From positions 744,001 to 808,000 of the forward strand of contig NZ_JAWQJT010000003.1 in the NCBI RefSeq assembly GCF_033441515.1: a DNA stretch of 64,000 nt, in the 5' to 3' direction. Below the pieces are notes generated by a model, which searched no databases, was not told the DNA's origin, and worked only from the letters and a program-made list of their open reading frames with translations. The stretch is from Amycolatopsis solani. Lineage in GTDB: Bacteria; Actinomycetota; Actinomycetes; Mycobacteriales; Pseudonocardiaceae. Made by a program: the position numbers and the translations under genes. Positions 60,985 through 64,000 of the stretch are shown here, piece after piece. Every line of letters starts with the position of its first letter. Position 1 is the stretch's first letter.

Positions 60985-61353
60985 TCAGGCCGTGACCCGG
61001 CGCCGGTCCTTCAGGAACAGCAGCGCCAGGCCGCCCACGATGCAGACCGCCTCGGTGATGACGCCCCAGTACTCGGGCTGGCTGTTGAACTGGTCGTGGT
61101 TGCCGGCGAAGCCGACGGTCGCGGCCAGCACGTACGCGCCGAGCGTCAGCACGCCGAACCCGAGCGCGCCCAGCGCCGGCAGCCAGTGCCGCCAGGCCAG
61201 CACCGCGATCGCGATGACCAGGCCGCCGATCGCGTCCAGCAGGAACAGCGGGCCGACGATGCCCGGGTAGTCCTCGGTCCACAGGAAGTAGTGCACGCCC
61301 GCCGAGCCGAGCAGCGCGGCCGCCACGACGATGCGTAGAACCCAGTTCACCAT
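60985..61353 (-). CDS. Small membrane protein upstream of the ECF sigma gene
   Basis: 122 residues with four hydrophobic segments (about 6-24, 32-52, 58-80, 98-113) and a basic C-terminus (KDRRRVTA). The family was not recognised. ATG start with GGAGGAA 7 bases upstream. First gene of the three-gene sigma operon and divergent from the Rieske lipoprotein gene, so it may be part of the same envelope-redox response. Confidence 0.78.
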   Translation of the reverse strand: MVNWVLRIVVAAALLGSAGVHYFLWTEDYPGIVGPLFLLDAIGGLVIAIAVLAWRHWLPALGALGFGVLTLGAYVLAATVGFAGNHDQFNSQPEYWGVITEAVCIVGGLALLFLKDRRRVTA

Positions 61354-61408
61354 GATCGTTCCTCCACTCCACACCCACTCGGCTACATACACGGAAGAGG
61401 ACGCGATC

Positions 61409-61430
61409 CGGTTCACCGCGGATTGAACCG
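61409..61430. promoter_or_regulatory. CGGTTCA-N8-TGAACCG inverted repeat in divergent promoter
   Basis: A perfect 7-bp inverted repeat lies midway between the Rieske lipoprotein gene and the sigma operon. GGTTCA also resembles an ECF -35 element in either direction, so each half could be the -35 of one of the two divergent promoters. Confidence 0.45.
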
Positions 61431-61458
61431 ATGCGGTGTCGATCTCGTTCATAAGGGC

Positions 61459-61893
61459 ATGACTGCCGAACTGCACTCCCGCCGCACCGTCCTGACCACG
61501 GGTGCCGCCGTCGCCGGTGCCGCCGTCGGCGCCGTCGCGCTCACCGCCTGCTCGTCGGACGACGCCAAGTCCGGCACCGCGCAGGCGCCGATCGCCGCCG
61601 GGACGCCGCTGGTCGCGCTCGCCGACGTCCCCGTCGGGGAGGCGAAGGCGGCCAAGGCCCCGGACGGCTCCGACGTCATCGTGGCCCGGCCGTCCGAGTC
61701 GGCCTGCGCCGCGTTCAGCGCGATCTGCACGCACCAGGGCTGCACCGTCACCCCCAAGGGCGCGGACCTGGTCTGCCCCTGCCACGGCTCGGTCTTCAAC
61801 GCGCTGACCGGCGAGGTCAAGCAGGGACCGGCGAACAAGCCGCTGCCGAGTGTGGCGGTCAAGGTCGAGAACGGGAAGGTCGTGACCGGCTGA
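61459..61893 (+). CDS. Tat-exported Rieske 2Fe-2S lipoprotein
   Basis: 144 residues. The N-terminus has a twin-arginine motif SRRTVLTTG (7-15) and a lipobox LTAC with Cys31, implying folded export followed by lipid anchoring. The Rieske centre ligands are Cys90 and His92 (CTHQGC) and Cys106 and His109 (CPCHGS), with Cys95 and Cys108 placed for the usual disulfide. There is no partner oxygenase or cytochrome bc1 gene nearby. Likely an envelope electron carrier. Start is the ATG directly before TAELHSRR. Confidence 0.92.
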   Translation: MTAELHSRRTVLTTGAAVAGAAVGAVALTACSSDDAKSGTAQAPIAAGTPLVALADVPVGEAKAAKAPDGSDVIVARPSESACAAFSAICTHQGCTVTPKGADLVCPCHGSVFNALTGEVKQGPANKPLPSVAVKVENGKVVTG

Positions 61894-61904
61894 CGGGCCG
61901 GGCG

Positions 61905-61952
61905 CACGCGAAGGGCCCTTGTGGACGGTCGTCCGCAAGGGCCCTTCGTGTG
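61905..61952. terminator. Bidirectional terminator between Rieske and PTS IIA genes
   Basis: A long stem (about 61905-61926 pairing with 61931-61952, containing GAAGGGCCCTTG and its complement, with two imperfect pairs) separates the convergent genes. The short loop makes it very stable. Confidence 0.85.
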
Positions 61953-61963
61953 ACAGGAAGAAC

Positions 61964-62419
61964 TCAGGCGTCCCAGGCGAACAGCTTTTCGCCCGCCGCG
62001 ACGTCGCGCTCGGCGTCCAAAGCGGACAGCACCTCCGCGGCGGCGTCCAGCGCGACGACCGGGACGATCGCCGAGTAGCCCGCGGCGGTCACCGCCTCCG
62101 GGTCCCAGCTGACCACCGGCTGGCCGGCCCGCACCTGCTCGCCCTTGACGACGTGCAGCGTGAAGCCCTCGCCCTTCTCCTTGACCGTGTCGATGCCGAG
62201 GTGGACCAGCACGGCCTTGCCGTCCTCGGTGGCGATGACGTAGGCGTGCGGGTGCAGCGTGGCGACCGTGCCGTCCACCGGCGCGACCGCGTCCGAGCGC
62301 CCGCCCGAGGGCCGCACGGCGATGCCCGGGCCCACCATGGCCTGCGCGAACACCGGGTCGGGGACCTCGGTGATCGGCACCACGCGCCCGGCGACCGGGC
62401 TGAGGACCTCGAGGCTCAC
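61964..62419 (-). CDS. crr: PTS glucose-type IIA component
   Basis: 151-residue IIA-Glc-like phosphocarrier. LSPVAGRVVPITEVPDPVFAQAMVGPGIAV is the family N-terminus; the two active-site His are in HPHAYVIA and KAVLVHLGIDTV, the latter accepting phosphate from HPr. Start GTG overlaps the IIB stop (GTGA). With the IIB gene it serves the adjacent IIC permease, probably for N-acetylglucosamine or glucose. Confidence 0.93.
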   Translation of the reverse strand: MSLEVLSPVAGRVVPITEVPDPVFAQAMVGPGIAVRPSGGRSDAVAPVDGTVATLHPHAYVIATEDGKAVLVHLGIDTVKEKGEGFTLHVVKGEQVRAGQPVVSWDPEAVTAAGYSAIVPVVALDAAAEVLSALDAERDVAAGEKLFAWDA

Positions 62420-62655
62420 AGCAGGTCCTCGATGTCGCTCGCGATCGTGTCCGCCTCCGGCCCGACGATCACCTGCAGGGCCGACGATCCCATCTTCACC
62501 ACGCCCATCGCGCCGGCCTTCTTCAGCGCCGCTTCGTCGACGAGGCTCATGTCCTCGACCTCGCAGCGCAGCCGCGTGATGCACCCCTCGACCTCGGTGA
62601 GATTGCCCGCGCCGCCGAGTGCCGCGAGGATCTTTTCGGGCCTGTCATCCGCCAT
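62416..62655 (-). CDS. PTS glucose/GlcNAc-type IIB component
   Basis: 79-residue IIB domain. The phosphorylatable Cys is in EVEGCITRLRCEVED; the rest (KKAGAMGVVKMGSSALQVIVGPEAD) is standard. A clear AAGGAG lies 6 bases before the ATG. The split into separate IIB and IIC genes, with IIB-IIA divergent from a DasR-type regulator, mirrors GlcNAc PTS clusters of Streptomyces. Confidence 0.93.
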   Translation of the reverse strand: MADDRPEKILAALGGAGNLTEVEGCITRLRCEVEDMSLVDEAALKKAGAMGVVKMGSSALQVIVGPEADTIASDIEDLL

Positions 62656-62811
62656 CGCGGTCTCCTTGATCACTGTTTGTTCCCAACCTGACGCGAACCG
62701 CGTGTCCACCACTACTACGCCGTTCGTCGGCATGCACCCCGTCGCGGGCCACGAACGGATAACGGTGGTTGACACCCGTCCGCACGGCGGAGCATCCTGC
62801 CCCATCAGATC

Positions 62812-62827
62812 ATTGGTCTAGACCGGA
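62812..62827. promoter_or_regulatory. DasR-responsive element (dre)
   Basis: ATTGGTCTAGACCGGA matches the 16-base dre consensus A(C/T)TGGTCTAGACCA(G/C)T at 14 of 16 positions, including the whole TGGTCTAGACC core. It lies 72 bases before the DasR-type gene and 157 before the IIB gene, placed to control both divergent units by GlcNAc/GlcN phosphate. Confidence 0.85.
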
Positions 62828-62898
62828 ACGTACCAATGTTCCGGGCCGGACGCGAGCACCGGTCCCCCGGTGACACGAGAACGAGGAGGGTGACGCCG

Positions 62899-63687
62899 AT
62901 GAGCGCGGCCGCGCACGTCCCGCCACCCGACCGGGTCGTCAACGGGCCCACGCCCAAGCACGCCCAGCTGCGGGAAATCCTCCGCCGCACGGTGGAGCGG
63001 GAGCTCCCGCCGGGTGCGCCGATCCCGTCGGAACGCGAGCTGGCCCAACGCTACGGCGTGTCGCGGCTCACGGTCAGATCGGCGATCGGCAAGCTGGTCG
63101 AGGAGGGTCTGCTCGCCCGGGTCCGCGGCAAGGGCACCTTCACCGCGGCCCGGCGGATGGAACTGCAGCTCTACCTCATGTCGTTCACCGACGACATGCG
63201 GCGGCGGGGGCTGACCCCGACGACCGAGGTGGTGTCGGCGGCCACCGAGGTCCCGCCCACCGCCTCGGCGCACGCCCTCGGCCTGGCCGAGGGCACTCCC
63301 GCGCACCACCTGGTGCGGCTGCGCCACGCCGACGGCGTGCCCCTGGCCGTCGAGCGGGGCTGGTACCACGCGGGCCGGGCTCCCGGCCTGCTCGAGCTCG
63401 ACCTGACCCAGTCGCTCTACGCGCAGCTGGCCGAGACGTACGACGTGCGTCCCGACCAGGCGTGGCAGACGGTCTGGGCCGAAGGAGCGGACCGCGAAAC
63501 GGCCCGGCTGCTCGGCATGCGCGCCGGCAGCCCGCTGCTCGTGTTCCGCCGGGTTTCCAGCGCCAACGGCGACCCGATCGAAGACATCACTTCCTGGTAC
63601 CGGGGAGATCACTACCAGGTGACCATGCAGTTGGACCGGAACACCCCGGAACCCGGTCAACCACCCCACTATGGAGGATCCAGATGA
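62899..63687 (+). CDS. dasR: GntR/HutC-family regulator, DasR type
   Basis: 262 residues: winged helix-turn-helix (HAQLREILRRTVERELPPGAPIPSERELAQRYGVSRLTVRSAIGKLVEEGLL) and a UTRA ligand domain (LAEGTPAHHLVRLRHADGVPLAVERGWYHA; GSPLLVFRRVS). DasR in Streptomyces binds GlcN-6-P or GlcNAc-6-P and represses chitin and GlcNAc uptake, also affecting development and antibiotics. The near-perfect dre just upstream supports the assignment. ATG with GAGGAGGG site. Its stop overlaps the IIC start (ATGA). Confidence 0.88.
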   Translation: MSAAAHVPPPDRVVNGPTPKHAQLREILRRTVERELPPGAPIPSERELAQRYGVSRLTVRSAIGKLVEEGLLARVRGKGTFTAARRMELQLYLMSFTDDMRRRGLTPTTEVVSAATEVPPTASAHALGLAEGTPAHHLVRLRHADGVPLAVERGWYHAGRAPGLLELDLTQSLYAQLAETYDVRPDQAWQTVWAEGADRETARLLGMRAGSPLLVFRRVSSANGDPIEDITSWYRGDHYQVTMQLDRNTPEPGQPPHYGGSR

Positions 63688-64000
63688 GCTCCACCACCGC
63701 GGAGGGGGCGAAGAAGAGCGGCAGCGGTCTCGCCGGTCTTCAGCGCTTCGGCCGTAGCCTCATGCTCCCCATCGCCGTGCTCCCGGCGGCGGGCATCCTG
63801 CTGCGGTTCGGGCAGGACGACATGCTCGGCAAGGACGGCCTCGGCTGGAACAAGGTCGCTTCGGTGCTGGGCGCCGCGGGCGGCACGCTGTTCAACTGGC
63901 TGCCGCTGCTGTTCGCGGTCGGCATCGCGGTCGGCTTCGCCAAGAAGGGCGACGGCTCGACGGCCGTCGCGGCGGTCGTCGGCTTCTTCGTCTTCAGCTC
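63684..64000 (+). CDS. PTS glucose/GlcNAc IIC permease (partial, cut by window end)
   Basis: The first 105 residues of an EIIC membrane channel: a short cytoplasmic start, then LQRFGRSLMLPIAVLPAAGILLRFG, the conserved first helix of the Glc family, followed by LFNWLPLLFAVGIAVGFAKK and a further helix. Start ATG lies 4 bases after GGAGGATC and within the dasR stop. Likely NagE2-like given dasR and the dre. Confidence 0.9.
   Translation, partial: MSSTTAEGAKKSGSGLAGLQRFGRSLMLPIAVLPAAGILLRFGQDDMLGKDGLGWNKVASVLGAAGGTLFNWLPLLFAVGIAVGFAKKGDGSTAVAAVVGFFVFS

Overview
The window is 64 kb of very GC-rich DNA with frequent GTG starts, dense gene packing and almost every operon junction made of a 4-base GTGA/ATGA overlap. 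It carries actinobacterial marker genes: whiA, mihF, bldD, gpgS, a DasR-type regulator and a helicase-motif-less PriA. Gene order follows the Mycobacterium tuberculosis blocks Rv1379-Rv1423 and Rv2533c-Rv2540c. Together with the dispersed palindromes, this points to a filamentous actinomycete of the Pseudonocardiaceae, most likely Amycolatopsis or a close relative. The genus is an inference, not a demonstration.

Layout, left half. A TetR regulator faces a fatty acid hydroxylase/sterol desaturase-type enzyme (0.8-2.4 kb), followed by gpgS. The uvrC-rapZ-yvcK-whiA block (3.7-8.5 kb) is followed by a secreted trypsin-like protease, exonuclease III and a SecDF-P1-head lipoprotein. Next come the riboflavin genes with rpe (11-14.6 kb), a two-component system, alkaline phosphatase and a secreted serine hydrolase. 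The fmt-rsmB-flavoprotein operon (19.9-22.7 kb) closes this half.

An accessory segment lies between fmt and priA (about 22.8-33.4 kb). It holds a decayed IS110-family element, gamma-glutamyltranspeptidase, a GH25 lysozyme, a pyroglutamyl-peptidase-like protein whose catalytic Cys is Ser, and a compact four-gene module. That module encodes a Crp/Fnr regulator, a nucleotidyl-cyclase-like protein, a P-loop protein and a membrane protein. The C-terminus of the cyclase-like protein and the N-terminus of the P-loop protein share an 18-residue Gly/aromatic peptide, as expected for homotypic adaptor or amyloid-like signalling motifs. This is the best candidate here for an undescribed signalling or conflict system.

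Layout, right half. The core resumes with priA, metK, coaBC, rpoZ, gmk and mihF. The pyr operon runs on the minus strand in the order pyrR-pyrB-pyrC-(membrane protein)-carA-[AAA ATPase + DUF4276]-carB-pyrF. An OLD/PARIS-like ATPase plus TOPRIM-like pair is therefore wedged between carA and carB with overlapping start and stop codons. pyrR has a PyrR-binding hairpin in its leader, and the divergent bldD has a BldD-box-like palindrome upstream. Then come nusB-efp-pepQ, a small membrane protein, a GH43-like lipoprotein and the aroC-aroK-aroB-aroQ operon ending in a GNAT-VOC fusion. The right end has an ECF sigma/anti-sigma pair facing a Tat Rieske lipoprotein, and a PTS IIA/IIB pair facing dasR and a PTS IIC gene across a near-perfect dre site. 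A family of GAATGA(G/C)TCATTC palindromes occurs in three intergenic spots.
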